A DNA stretch of 22,500 nucleotides from Symbiodinium natans (GCA_905221605.1 CAJNDS010000087.1:1-22500), one strand, 5' to 3'; counted from the stretch's first letter, positions 1 through 10,904 are shown. Made by a program: numbers and translations. Notes: generated from the sequence alone by a model not told the origin.

Positions 1-42
1 GTGTGTGTGTGGTGTGTGTGTGTGGTGTGTGTGTGTGGTGTG

Positions 43-111
<69 letters not shown>
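1..111. repeat. (GT)n microsatellite
   Basis: Almost pure GT dinucleotide repeat, interrupted in the first 45 bases by extra Gs that give a GTGTGTGTGTGG-like higher-order period. It runs into the window edge, so its full length is unknown. No gene is visible between here and the poly-C tract at 518. Confidence 0.97.
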
Positions 112-114
<3 letters not shown>

Positions 115-439
115 TTTGAGTGCGACATTGCATCGTTGCCCTAACAAAATAGGGGGCAATGACCTTGACGGTTGAAATTACACAGAAGGGAAACCAAACA
201 GAACAAAAAGTCTAAAAAGTCTACTCTTAAAGGCTGGGCAGTTGCTATTTGCGTAGATTTAGGCCTTAGCAGTATTGAGACGCTGGAGCGCAGATGTCGC
301 CTGCACCACCTGCTTCTCCATAAGATTTATGCCTCAACATGCTTAAAGACAGATCATTTCGTGATCCCAAGATTCATTCAGATACGAAGCAAAGTTCGAT
401 CCTACATAGTAAGATGCCAAATGGTGAGCCCAAGGTACC

Positions 440-514
440 CCCCGTAAGCGACCGCCCCTCCCCTGCCCCCCCCCGACCCCCCGCTGCCCCCCCTGCCCTG
501 CCCTGCTGCCCCCT

Positions 515-570
<56 letters not shown>

Positions 571-600
571 TCGCCCCTGCCTTCCCTATCCTGCCCCCGT
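440..600. repeat. C-rich region with a 51-nt poly-C run
   Basis: Positions 518-568 are an uninterrupted run of 51 C. The flanks (440-517 and 569-600) are C-rich with scattered CTGCC and CCCTG. Proline-rich (plus) or glycine-rich (minus) open frames across it are compositional artefacts. Assembled length of such a run is unreliable. Confidence 0.95.
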
Positions 601-654
601 GAGCTGGTGTGGGTCCCAGGACAATTTTAGAGAGGGTGAAAAAACCCAAGAATC

Positions 655-830
655 CTGCCCAAACCGAACTGTCTAAACCCTGAACCTTGAACCTTGAGCC
701 CTGCACTCTAAACCCACACCCATAAACCGCCTAAACCCCAAAACCGTAAACCGCCCTCAACCCTAAACTAACCCTCAACCCTACACCACAAACCTGGAAC
801 CCTACAGTAAACCCTTAACCCAACCCTTAT
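655..830. repeat. Degenerate CCCTAAA-type (telomere-like) repeats
   Basis: The stretch is built from variants of CTAAACCC, AACCCTA and AACCTTGA, in the C-rich orientation of a TTTAGGG telomere repeat. Units are diverged and irregularly spaced, so this is an interstitial or decayed telomere-like array, not a functional chromosome end. It sits just after the 51-nt poly-C run. A G-rich-orientation block with a similar poly-C neighbour occurs at 5885-6363. Confidence 0.75.
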
Positions 831-1776
831 TGCTTCGCTGGGCCGGGCCGAGGCGGGTCGCGTAGCATTAAAATTTTGGCCTTTTACAATGAGACATTGA
901 GCAAAAATAGACCCGATATAATGGGGTACTCAACGATAAATAGCCAAACGCTAAGCAAACTTGGACCCTACCTGATTTGGGACACTAACCAGATTATCCC
1001 CAAAATCGTGGGATACCAAGCATCGTGGGATGTCGGAAAATTTGAACCCTATATCATCAGACAATAAGCAAATGGAGTAGCGGAAGTTCTTGTGTGGCTG
1101 GGTGTCTTTCATTGCAAGATCGCAGCGTTCGCCGCTAACGGCTGGTTCGCTTGTCAGGGGCAAAAAGCGCCGGAGCCACAGGAACAGAATGGAACAGATG
1201 AGGTGCAAGTCGTTTTGGAAAAAACGCCGCTTTGCTACGTCCATGTTTGCTGTGCTCGTTCAGGAGTGGCAACTGAGTCCATCTGTCAGGTTGCCCTTTT
1301 GCTCAGACGCCTGCGGATAATGTGGGGTGATCGTTTAGGGTGGCTCTTACTTTCCTTGCCGCCCTTCCTCATTTTTGATTCATGCTTTTTGCTAACTTCA
1401 CCTTTCTGGCTCTGGTCTACACTGTTTTGGGATCTTCGCCGGTGTAAAGACAAAACGTCACATGAATGATATTTTTCTGAGTGTCTCGATCAAGCCAGCA
1501 TAGTTGAGAACTCAAAAACTTCAGTGCAGCTGGAGCCTTCTTTTTCAATGCAACGCCCACAGCGCGCCGGGCTTTGCGGAGCCACTGCTCAGTCACTGCA
1601 AGCGAAGCAGGCGAAGCACTGATAGTCACTGCGTGCTAAAGGGAAGCAGGGAAGGAGTACTGCACGTAGTGCATGCCGTAGACTCCGTAGACGCAGCTTT
1701 TCAAATCGACCATCCGGCGGACGATGGCAGTATGCCATAGTCTCCGCAGGGTTGGGCTTCGATAGCAACTCGCCCG
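831..1776. other. No gene recognised
   Basis: Short open frames exist on both strands, but none shows recognisable protein motifs or splice-consistent exon chains. Presumed spacer downstream of the minus-strand gene that ends at 1777. A short GCGAAGCAGGCGAAGC tandem lies near 1600. Confidence 0.5.
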
Positions 1777-3555
1777 TCACTGCCACAAGCCTTTGCCCTC
1801 CGCATGGCCTTTGATGCCTTTTGCTTCCTTTCCTTCTTTTCCTTCCTTTCCTTTGACATCCCCTTCCTTTGCGCTCGCCCTCCCAAAATCTGTTTGAGCT
1901 ACTTGAGCTTGAGCCCACCTTGAAGGGGGGCTTCCCTTCTGAGCTCGCCTTGCGTAGGGGCTCTCAAAGGGCACGTTGGGCATCTTCGGGGTGGGCCAGC
2001 CACCTTGTGTGACGCCTTGCACGCCTTGCGTGACACCTTGCATCGTTTGCATCGCTTGCACTCCACCTTGTGTGCCTTGCGCAAGGCCTTGCGCAATGCC
2101 TTGTGTCCAGCTGGACATCTTCGGCTCTCCCTTCCCGTGCCGCTCCCCATGGCTGGACCCGTACCAGGAGCGGCTTCCGTGGCTTCCGTGGCTTCCGCTC
2201 CCTTTCGGCCTCTTGTCCCTTTCCGCCCTTTCGATCAAGTGCGGGAACTCCCGCTGCTTCTCCAAGTTGTAGATGGACCGGGGCGGAGGTGGCCGATCAC
2301 CTCGGCACTTAAAGGGGTAACGCAAAAAAAGCTTACACTGTTTACACTGGACTTTCCGGAATCTTGCAAGTGCATTGCCCTACATTTTTGTGGCGCTTTC
2401 AGAACACCCAAGCGGCGGAACAGTTCCTTCAATCGCTGGATGTCATCGCCATTTCCGCTGTTTCCTTCCGAGAGGAGGTAGTGCGCCCGCCTCCACGGGA
2501 CTTCGGGACTTCGGGATTGCAATGGTGCTCTTATCGTGAATTTGCTCAAACGTACTCTTTGTGCTCCGGACCGTGCCTCCACTCGTAGCACAAACGCTCG
2601 AAGCCCTGAAAGCTCGCACCTCAAAGCGACAACTATGCCAGGCATGCGTCGCAAAACACTACAGCAGTGGTCTGGCTCTACATATAGCTTTGTGTCAACT
2701 GTGCTCGGGTCCTCCAATTTTGCATCGCGTTTGTCGCCCAGGGCGGGCTTTGATTGCAGGTTCGGGGTTGTTGGTGCAATGCAAGGTTTGGAGGAAAAAG
2801 TGTCACGCCCTCGCCTAGGCCTAGTCCGACTAGTCCTTCGGACATCCTGCCTCGGTCCCGTGCACTTTTTCGAGGCTTAAGTATGATGGGCACATATTTG
2901 GTTGTACGCTTCACGCCCTCGCTCCAACGGGATCTGCGTCTTCGAGTTATACTACAAAGCTACACTGTACACCCGATGACAAACGCCATCACACGCGACC
3001 TGCCCACGTTCAAGTTTCTGCTTGAATTGGTTTCGGTCTTCCCATGTCTTCCCCCACTTCAGGTTCACCCAGCTCAGTGCAGGGGCCTAAGGAACGGCCG
3101 AGCTCCATGGGATCGTCGATGCAAAGTGTTTGGCGGGTGGACATCGCCTGCTGTAGCTCCTGCTGTTCTGCGGTAAGCTTGTATTTCTGCGCCAGGTCCT
3201 CCAAGATGCGCAGTTTTTTCGATGCTTTTCATGGCAAAAAATCTTCCGAACAATGCGAGCCGCTAGGAGCCGCTAGGAGCCGCTAGCTGCACTTGCACTT
3301 CTCAGATTGGCCTTCCAAGGCTCCTCGCTGGTAACTTCGGCTTCGAGAAGGTCCTGTTCTAAGAAATTCTCAAGTCGTACTCAGAGTACTCAGAGTACTC
3401 AGAGTACTCAGGCTCAACTAGGCTCAACTGTTTGATTCTACAGGCTTACAGGCTGAGGCCCGCCATGTTCTGTCCTCTCCGTCATCGTCTTCATGCTCTT
3501 CGTGCTCTTCAGGCTCTTCGGGCTCTGGCTCCTTCTCTTCACCCAGATGCCCGTC
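1777..3555 (-). CDS. Unrecognised multi-exon protein, acidic N-terminal part and Gln/Gly-rich C-terminal part
   Basis: I do not recognise this protein. Exons that join in frame on the minus strand are 3460-3555 (Glu/Asp-rich, ending DDDGEDRTWR), 3302-3353 (DLLEAEVTSEEPWKANL), one starting at 3224 and ending near 3020 (contains ILEDLAQKYKLTAEQQELQQ), 2565-2605 (GFERLCYEWRHGP), 2397-2490 (AHYLLSEGNSGNGDDIQRLK) and 1777-2307 (CRGDRPPPPRSIYNLEKQRE, then Ser/His/Gly, a Gln/Gly/Val/Met repeat, a Lys/Glu/Gly tail and the stop). Donors are GC at 3459, 2564 and 2396 and GA at 3301. Acceptors are AG|G except AG|C at 3224 and AG|T at 2307. The exon or exons between about 3020 and 2606 are unresolved; a Pro/Asn/Gln-rich open stretch near 2820-2680 is a candidate. 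The composition recalls RNA-associated proteins, but that is only an impression. The start codon was not found. Confidence 0.6.
3245..3288. repeat. 10-bp tandem triplication (GCCGCTAGGA)
   Basis: Three consecutive copies of a GCCGCTAGGA unit inside the intron 3225-3301 of the minus-strand gene. A second 10-bp triplication (AGAGTACTCA, about 3381-3411) lies in the neighbouring intron 3354-3459. Confidence 0.9.
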
Positions 3556-4034
3556 CTGCAATGATATCAGGGAGAGAAGTTGTGGTTGATTTGCACAGGG
3601 CCGATTCTCCTCGCATGCATCAGCGACCTTACGCACTGATCATGCCACTGATACGGTTATGCTGAAAATGCTGAAAATGCTGAAATGCTGGGGGATGCAT
3701 CTGAGCCGCTCCAGCGTGATCAAGAGGTTCCAAAGCAGGCTCAACGGGGTCCTGCCCCAAAGCCTGCTTTCTCATCAGCCTCAAAACTCATGGCTGCGGC
3801 CATGATTCATGATGTGGCAAGTTTATGGCCATGGAAGCTTGGCTGTGCCTTCGCTTGGGCCAGCCCCCGGCTGCCCATCGTTAGCTCGAATTTTGTTTCT
3901 TGGCAGGGAGCCCTGCTTATCCCAAAACTCAAGCCCTGCCGCATCCTCTAGCCCCTTTCGTGATCGCAAGAAGTTCTTCTTCTGAAGAAACGGAGTTAAC
4001 GAAGTTAACGAAGTCAAAGGCAAAGGGTCATGTC

Positions 4035-5881
4035 TGTGAAATACACCTCCTTGTGGATCCGAGAGGGCAGGCGGATACTCAGGACATCGGAGTGGGCCGG
4101 GACTTCGTAGGCCAAATACCAAAAGAAGTTGGCCAGCCTTGGATGGCATGGTCTTGCCTCTGCAGCGCCACGAGCATTGTACACATTAAATTGACGTCAG
4201 TATGCCTGCAGGCACTATACGGCCCACGCAACAGACAAGTACTAGACAAGTATAACATAGTATACACGAGGACCAAGCGCTTGACAAGTGTGGATTTTTT
4301 CGCGAGAATTTTCGAACAGGCGCCCATGTTTTAGCCAGAAGCACAGGCCCGGTCTCCGGCGCCCAGAAAGTCGGGCAGCATTTCCGGCATTTCCCCCTTG
4401 GGCACCCAGAAAAGCCAAAAAGCATCAAAAAGCCAAAAAGGCGGCAAAGGCCGGGTTCCAGCTCGAGCCTTGAAACTCAGAGCAGAGAGAGCCCAGAGCA
4501 GCCCAGAGAGCTCAAGTCGGCTCGGAAACCGCACTTGCGAAGACACCACACCCTGGTCACCCTTTCAGACTTTCAGACAGCACAGACCACTGTGAAAGAA
4601 CCAGAACCCCTAGAATCCCTAGAATCTGAAACGCCCAGCAGGACACGTATCACACCACACGGATCATTGCAAGTCAGGCAAGCAGCAAGCCTCTTAGGGT
4701 GGCTCCTGCGGGAGACTTCGAGGCCCACTCCTTCCAGCGATCCGAATTTTGGGGAAGGCGGCCGGGATCCAAGAACCACACATCGTGTACCTTCGCAGTT
4801 AGAATATAGAGCAATGCTTAGAGCAACATTCGCAAATTCAGAGCATTACCTCAGACTGCTCTCACAAATGCAAAAACACGAAGCAAGCTTTCCAAAAATG
4901 TTCGTGGGGAAAAACACGAAGCGTTAACAGACCTGAGCAAGCCACACCTTCGAAAAGCTCAGTTTCACCAAGCTTGGCACGCTCCTCATCGGGAATGCCG
5001 CTGTCTTCTTTGTCTTGCAGGTTCGGAAGCAGAGCGATGCTCTGGAGAAAATGTATCAGAAGCAAGCAATGCGAATAGGAAGACAAAGTCCCTTCCAAGG
5101 CATCATTCACCATCCTGGCATGAAACTACGAGACTCCACCCCCACCGATACCCACATCGACCCACCCTCAGTACACTAATACCTGCCAGGCATCCGGCTT
5201 TTCGCCCAAAACTTCACCAGACGCCCCAAGCGCGCTACACGATCGTCGAAGCTTGCATAAGCCTTCAGCAGTTTAGAGTTGTACAGCGGCAAGAGATTGT
5301 TGAAGGTGATATCCTTGGCCATTTGGCAGAAACCCATGCGTAAGCTGTCACCACCGTGTTGCACAGCATGTGCTTAACACTTGCAAGGCTCGATTGCTAC
5401 CCCTTCCGTGCTAGTGCATTTCAACACCGGAACCCTTGCTTCTGTCACCATCTCCTTCACTTCGAAGCCCCAGTCCTGACAGGTTCACAATTTGCCAATG
5501 GAAGGAACCATGTGAGAGTACCATCCGGTTTTACGTAGCCGGGCACAATCAAACTGCTTTGTTACGCTGTGTTAGCTGTTGCACTGGGCGGTCCTAGCTC
5601 CTAGCGGACGGTCAAGTTTGTACTATCGTAGCTTGCCTCATTCGCCACCAAGGCCTCGCCCATCATTCGGACAGCAATGGCAGCGCTCTCCTTCTGCAAA
5701 CGCCTGCGGCGGTTGGTGCGTCAGAAGGTGCTTTTTCGGTTGCTTTTCGGGTGCGGCGTTCTCTGGAGTAAACAGGCCTGGACAATGCCATTCCCTTCAA
5801 GGATGGGGAAGCTGCCTTCAGAGCCGGCGATGATGCTGCAGATCTCGGCAGCCACAATGGCATATATGATTCAGCCCCGGC

Positions 5882-5929
<48 letters not shown>

Positions 5930-7010
5930 ATGGTACCCCCCCCCCCTCCCCTGTGGTGTGGTTGGGGTTTTTGTTTTAGGTTTTTAGGTTTTAGGGTTTA
6001 GGGTTTAGGTTTAGGGTTTAGGTTTAGGGTTTTAGGGTTTAGGTTTTAGTTTTAGGGTTTACGGTTAGGGTTTTAGGTTTAGGGTTTAGGGTTTATGGGT
6101 TTTCCCAGCGGATGGGGTACTAAGATGATCCCCCCCCCCCTGTGGTGTGGTTGGGGGTTGGTTTTAGGGTTAGGGTTTAGGGTTCAGGGTTTTAGGGTTT
6201 AGGGTTTAAGGTTTAAGACTTAAGGTTTAGGGTTAGGGTTTCGGTTTTAGGGTTTAGGGTTTAGGGGTTTTAGGGTTTAGGGTTTAGGGTTGAGGTTGAG
6301 GGTTTAACCGTAGAGTACCATGGGGGTGGGGGGGTGGGGATACCATGGGGGGGGGGGGGGGGCCCAGGACGCTCGACGCTGAACCATATATAGACGTCCG
6401 TCCGCTCACGACCCTTTGCAAATGCACTTGGGGCTGAACGTGAGTCGACCATGGCCGTTGGACAATTGCTCCATATCCTCCTTGCTGAAAACGACTACCG
6501 CGTCGATATCACTCAACCGCGTTTCGAAGCCATTCACGGCGCTTCCGAAATAGTCCTTGCAGCATGCAAATTTGGTACGAACTAGGTATCTGTGCAGGCT
6601 GCTCTTTGCAGGAGGAGCTCGCACCGTGCGCCAGGGAAAAGGTTTTGCACCACACCCTCGAACATTTCCCTGGCCGAGGCTGTGTCACGTGCAACGGTAT
6701 GAGACATGAAGAACATCTGTTATTAAAGTTATTACATGTCCTACTTCCCAAATGCCAAGAGAAGGGCATGCCGCGAATGCCTTGTTCGTTCCATCTTTGC
6801 TTCTGCTTCTGCATTCGGCATCAAAGCCACCGCCAGCTCATTCAGCCAGTCTTCCTAGATGAATCTCAAGTGATTTGCTGATTTTATGGGTTTAATGGTT
6901 AAACAAACATCTCACAAAACACTCTGCAACAGTTCTCATCGCACCACTGCTCTTGGCTCTTCAGCCTGATGGCGCGCGACGGCGACAAGATGCGCAACTT
7001 GACGCTTGTA
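4035..7010 (-). CDS. Cid1-family terminal nucleotidyltransferase (TUTase / non-canonical poly(A) polymerase), partial model
   Basis: Adds untemplated U or A residues to RNA 3' ends (family function). Exons on the minus strand: one ending at 6941 (start near 7010, tentative), then 6781-6854, 6621-6669, 6481-6555, 5640-5693, 5392-5475, 5195-5313, 4959-5114 and 4137 to about 4035. The catalytic head is FGSAVNGFETRLSDIDAVV, a GS signature with a DxD pair. Next come VTEARVPVLKC and VAIDITFNNLLPLYN, which supplies the third catalytic Asp, then VKFWAKSRMVNDALEGTLSS of the central domain and LANFFWYLAYEVP with VLSIRLPSRIHKEVYF of the PAP-associated part. All joins keep frame. Donors are GC (6780, 4958) or GA (6940, 6620, 6480, 5639, 5391, 5194). 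Introns are 65-164 nt except 5694-6480 (787 nt, telomere-like repeats) and 4138-4958 (821 nt). Both gene ends are unresolved: no start codon upstream, and the chain is lost after about 4035. U versus A specificity cannot be told. Confidence 0.87.
4138..4958 (-). other. Long intron of the nucleotidyltransferase gene
   Basis: The join from ACT GA (ending at 4959) to G CTG GCC (starting at 4137) restores the reading GETELANFF, which fits the family. The 821 nt between have a GC donor and AAG|G acceptor. They contain short tandem repeats (CCTAGAATC twice near 4610; CAGAGCAG near 4490; AAAAAGCCAAAAAG near 4430) and no further exon I can recognise. A missed internal exon is possible. Confidence 0.6.
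5778..5870 (-). pseudogene. ARM-repeat-like coding fragment inside an intron (tentative)
   Basis: On the minus strand this reads AAEICSIIAGSEGSFPIL followed by EGNGIVQ. The spacing of small and hydrophobic residues resembles one armadillo repeat. It ends in CAG followed by GC, like the local exons, but no matching acceptor or flanking exon was found. It is not needed for the nucleotidyltransferase frame, which joins 6481 directly to 5693. It may be a captured exon fragment, a skipped cassette exon or chance. Confidence 0.3.
5885..6363. repeat. TTTAGGG-like array between inverted poly-C and poly-G arms
   Basis: Left arm: 45 C (5885-5929), then ATGGTA, then 11 C. Right arm: a G-rich stretch, then TACCAT, then 16 G (6316-6362). 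The arms are reverse complements in plan. Between them are many TTTAGGG, TTTTAGGG and TTAGGG variants (about 5975-6305). A C-run followed by TGTGGTGTGGTTGGGG occurs twice, at 5941-5967 and 6130-6157. The block lies wholly inside the intron 5694-6480 of the nucleotidyltransferase gene, so it is an insertion or expansion within an intron and not a telomere. Confidence 0.9.
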
Positions 7011-7940
7011 CAGATTATGTACTGCATCGACTTGCATCGACTTGCATCGACTCCGGCACTCTATGAAACATCTGCCCACAATGCCAAGAGGCCGATGATG
7101 GAGAACCGGTTTGTCAATATACAAACAAATTGCAGGTGTCAACTGCTGCAATCCGGGTCATAGTATCCCTGTCAACCGGCCGAGTCCGATCGACATAGAT
7201 AAGGAAAAGCTAGGACTGTTGTAACTCATTCCCTGCCCAACCGGTTTCATGCTGTGGTTCAGCTAGATTGCGATCTTTGCAGGCAAGGGAGAGGGAAACA
7301 GCACAAGCAGGCGGCTGCGAAGATACTTCGTGTTGCTACAAAAAGCGCTTGAACCTCAAGCGTTGCAGAGCGGGCTCAAGATTTAGTTTGCCATGTTCAC
7401 ATACGCCAAAAGTGTACGTAGTTGTACTTCCATGCTAATTTCTTATGCCCACCACATATATTCCCTTTGTTACCTTTGCGCGTCGCGCTGCGCAGCCCCC
7501 CGTGATGGAACTGCAACGACGTGAATAGTGGGCAGCCATGACGATGAATAATTCACGGCTAGTACTGGGTTCGCTTCAAGCACCAGCAGCAGGACGAGCC
7601 ACAGAGACCCCTCTGCCTCTTCAGTTCGAGGCCGCCCACCGCCACCCGGCCCCCCCCCCCCCATCCCACTGAATCCCACTTGAGGAAGTCGCTAGGCCCA
7701 TCCCTGCAAATGAACATGACTATCTGCAAACCTCGGGAATCATCGTTTCACTGCGATCATCTCTATGACGAGAAGTATGGCGGTCATGCCTCTATTTCCA
7801 TCAAAGCTGCGGGTCACACTGGTGGCTTGCTTATTGAAATTGGAATCCTGTCCTTCACCCGACTTTGTAGATGCACACTTACCCGTTCATTTCCTCATTT
7901 CATCTCATTTCTCTATTCACATTTTGACCTTTACGGCTGC
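7011..7940. other. No gene recognised
   Basis: Contains the TGCATCGACT unit three times near 7023-7052 and a 13-nt C run near 7650-7662. I see no coding signal I can defend. The first exons or promoter of the minus-strand nucleotidyltransferase gene may lie in its lower part. A long plus-strand frame at 7680-8024 has no recognisable motif. Confidence 0.45.
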
Positions 7941-8850
7941 AGCGTTCGCATGCTTGCGCAGTGCAGGTCTTCGTCGCCAGCGGCCGCCAGCACTTCCTTC
8001 ATCGCTCCCTTAACGTTCCCTTGAGCCGGGTGTGCCAGTGACGTGGGATTCGGACAGCTGGCAGCCATGGTCGCATGATGTCGCATGGTCGCGGCCCCCG
8101 AACAGGGGACGCTTGACTAAACTCCATTAAACTCCATATTTTGCATAAGCTCCACCACTGATGAACCCGCAATTGCACGGAGTAGATACTGGAATCCATT
8201 GCACCCGTCCTTTTGAACATTTTTTTCAGGAGAAGAGCTGCCATGCTTCGTAACAGCTTCGTGGCAAAGCCCGTTGCAAGCAGAAATGAAACACGTTGAG
8301 GCAAGTTGCTCCGGCCATGTCGCTGAGCAGTGGTTGAGTTATCTTCTGCCAGCCAACGCTAACCAGGGCAGATTCGATGCGCACCTCTTCAGCTCGGCTT
8401 TGATGGCACACCCCACAATCCGCTCATGTGCGAAGATCACTTAAGACCGAACCGAGCCGCCGTAGTGCAAGGCGGCAGCCTCTTCTTTAACAAAATGCGT
8501 TCCAGGGCGGCGACAGCATCTTTCCGCATTCGCTTATGTCGAGCAGCACAGAACAGAATGAATCCTCGCCGAGCACCAAGAAAAATGCTCTCCGTACTAT
8601 GCCAGCATAGACCCAAACAGTGCCAAGCAGTGTCACAACGACGGATGGCAAATAACGTGTCACAAGAGCACCATCCAGGGCACCATCCAGGGCACCTGCT
8701 GCTGCGCTCTACAAGGCGCACTCACGGACTCATTGGAAGTCACGGGAAGTGCGCGCTTCGATGCACTCACAGCTGTGCTTCGCGAGGAAGGATCTTCGAA
8801 GAAGCGACGACAGTTCTGCACTTCACTTAAGCTTAAAGAGCACACGGGTC
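7940..8850 (-). CDS. Possible multi-exon gene, fragmentary and unrecognised
   Basis: Several minus-strand segments look coding but could not be joined with confidence: about 8540-8440 (MRKDAVAALERILLKKRL), about 8385-8300 (VRIESALVSVGWQKITQPLL), about 8265-8160 (TKLLRSMAALLLKKMFKR) and about 8012-7943 (GAMKEVLAAAGDEDLHC, preceded by an AAG|G-type acceptor). The first and third share an A-L-LLKK pattern, as expected of helical-repeat proteins, but this is weak. In the first segment a second minus-strand frame is also open, so even the frame is uncertain. A 14-bp unit CACCATCCAGGG-like is duplicated near 8670-8697. No function is assigned. Confidence 0.3.
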
Positions 8851-9295
8851 CCCGGGAGCGTCATTTCGACCACGGCATGCGCACTGCGCACGGGACATAC
8901 AATGTCGTGCATTCCTGTTTCTCGGGCTCTAGGTGGCTTAGCTTCGTCCGTCCCTGCGGATATTGAAATTACAGGTATCTTCAAGGATCTTCAAGGCACC
9001 TCTATGTCTCTATATGTCTCTATGTTTTGCTACTCTTCGAGCTCTCGCGTCCTTCGATGACCCTCAGTGCTGCCAGGCCAGGATCCAATCCGTCCGGAGA
9101 AGGCAAACGGTGTGCCATCTCTGAGATCCGCTTCAACACCTCAATCACCTCAGATCAAAAGAAGAAAGACTCAAAGAAAAGTCTGACACCAAGCCAGATC
9201 AAAGACAACGGAATCGGACAGAAGCATTACAAAGGTCCTGGCCAGCAAGCCCGCCCCGATCGTGAACCATGCCTGACGCGGTGGTGAGAAAGGAA
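8851..9295. other. No gene recognised
   Basis: Short overlapping open frames on both strands without recognisable motifs. ATCTTCAAGG and CTATATGTCT are each locally duplicated near 8975-9025. Confidence 0.45.
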
Positions 9296-9339
9296 GCGAC
9301 GGTCGAAAGCGACGGTCGAAAGCGACGGTCGAAAGCGAC
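9296..9339. repeat. 13-bp tandem triplication
   Basis: The unit GCGACGGTCGAAA occurs three times head to tail, followed by a partial fourth copy (GCGAC). The unit length is not a multiple of three and no frame is maintained, which fits non-coding slippage. Confidence 0.95.
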
Positions 9340-9586
9340 CAAATGTGTGTATTCTGCCACGCAGCCGAGAAGCTCTTAACTGCCAAATTACGAGGCTCAG
9401 CTCGCAGATGAGCGAAGCAAGGCCATGGGACCTTAGCAGTTCAGCCAAGGCAGCTTGTGAAACGGCAGCAACCGAGGGTGGAGGATCAACAAAAAAAACA
9501 AATAAGCCTCAAAAAAAAACAACCCCAAGGGATCAAAAAAAATGAATAAGCATCAAAAAAAAAACCCATTTTCCTCTTGGAATACA

Positions 9587-10255
9587 GCGGGGGGGGGAGG
9601 GGGGGGTGGGGGGGGGGGCGCAGCCCCCCCCCCATTTGCAAACACAATGCTCGCACGATGGGTAGTAGTGGGTGGTGGTAGTGGTTGGAAAACCTTCTAT
9701 TTTCTCCTTTTTTTTATTGGAAAACCTCTATTTCTTCATATTCCCACAAGAAAACCTCTATTTTCTTCACGTTTTCATAGGAAACCTCTATCATCTCTAT
9801 GTTTCCATCGGAAAACCTTTATTTCCATATATTTTAAGAAAACTTAAACTTTTTAGTATCCCAATGGCTTCAACAAGATTCATAAAGCACGCTTTGCAGT
9901 GGCACAGCTTGATAAAAACGCGGGGGGGTTGGGGTTGGCGCAGCCCCCCCCCCCCCCACCCCCCCCCACTTGGCTTTGCAGCACGCTTTGCACAGCTCAA
10001 AAAAACAGCGGGGGGGTTGGGGGGGGCGCAGCCCCCCCCCCATTTGCAAACAATGTTCGCACGATGCGTAGAAGTGGTGGTAGTGGTTGGAAAACCTTCT
10101 ATTTTCTCGATCTTTCAATGGGAAAACCGCTATTTCTTCATACTCCCACAAGAAAACGTCTAATGTCTTCACGTTTTCATGAGAAATCCTCCATTATCTC
10201 TATGTTTCCATCGGAAAAACTCTACTTCTACATGTTTTAAGCAAAAAACTTCAAT
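9587..10255. repeat. Duplicated element with G-run/C-run hairpins
   Basis: Two related copies, about 9587-9850 and 10008-10255. Each holds a G-run, CGCAG, a C-run, then CATTTGCAAACA and TCGCACGATG, followed by GTGGTTGGAAAACCTTCTATTTTCTC and several GAAAAC-CTCTATTT motifs ending in CTATGTTTCCATCGGAAAA. A third G-run/C-run hairpin lies between them at about 9920-9967. Each hairpin core can fold as an almost perfect G:C stem. The open frames across it come from repeat composition. Confidence 0.85.
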
Positions 10256-10261
10256 TTTCTT

Positions 10262-10804
10262 TGCATAATATATACATGATATATATATATATATGATATA
10301 ATATATAATATGCAATATCATATATATAGAATATAAAATATAATATATAATATATAATATATAATATATAATATATAATATATAATATATAATATATATT
10401 ACATAGTACATAAGACATAATACATAATACAGAATACATAATTTAAAAATAAAAAAATATATACATATATATATATATATATATAATTCATAACACATAG
10501 TACATAAAACATAACACATAACATATAATTCATAATGCATAATTAATACAAAATAGACAATACATAATGCATTATAATATATAATATACATTATATAATG
10601 TATAATATATAATATATAATATATAAGATATAATATATAATATAGAATGTATAATGCATAATATATATAATAGGTAATGTGTAATGTAATGTGTATTATG
10701 TAATATGTATATATTATATATATATATGCACATACATACATACATACATACATACATAAATACATATATATACACACACACGTTGACCTTCACTATCGTG
10801 TGTG

Positions 10805-10843
<39 letters not shown>

Positions 10844-10870
10844 TCTTTATTGATTTTTATTTCTTTGTTT
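10262..10870. repeat. Long AT-rich low-complexity block
   Basis: Made of ATATATAT, TAATATATAATATA, ACATAATACATA and a CATACATACATA run near 10733-10760. Near the right end is a short unique island (CGTTGACCTTCACTATCG, about 10780) and a 40-nt AT run. The Tyr/Ile-rich minus-strand open frames are artefacts of the repeat. Confidence 0.95.
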
Positions 10871-10904
10871 AATTTAATTTTGTATTTATACACATAGGAC
10901 CCGC

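Noticed and set aside
339-706. Proline-rich plus-strand and glycine-rich minus-strand open frames
   Set aside because: They come from the 51-nt poly-C run and its C-rich flanks; no non-repeat coding signal.
5677-5979. 100-codon plus-strand open frame ending in polyproline
   Set aside because: Antisense to the nucleotidyltransferase exon 5640-5693 and its intron; the tail is poly-C translation.
10169-10844. Tyr/Ile-rich minus-strand open frames up to 202 codons
   Set aside because: Pure product of TA, ATAC and ATAT repeats.
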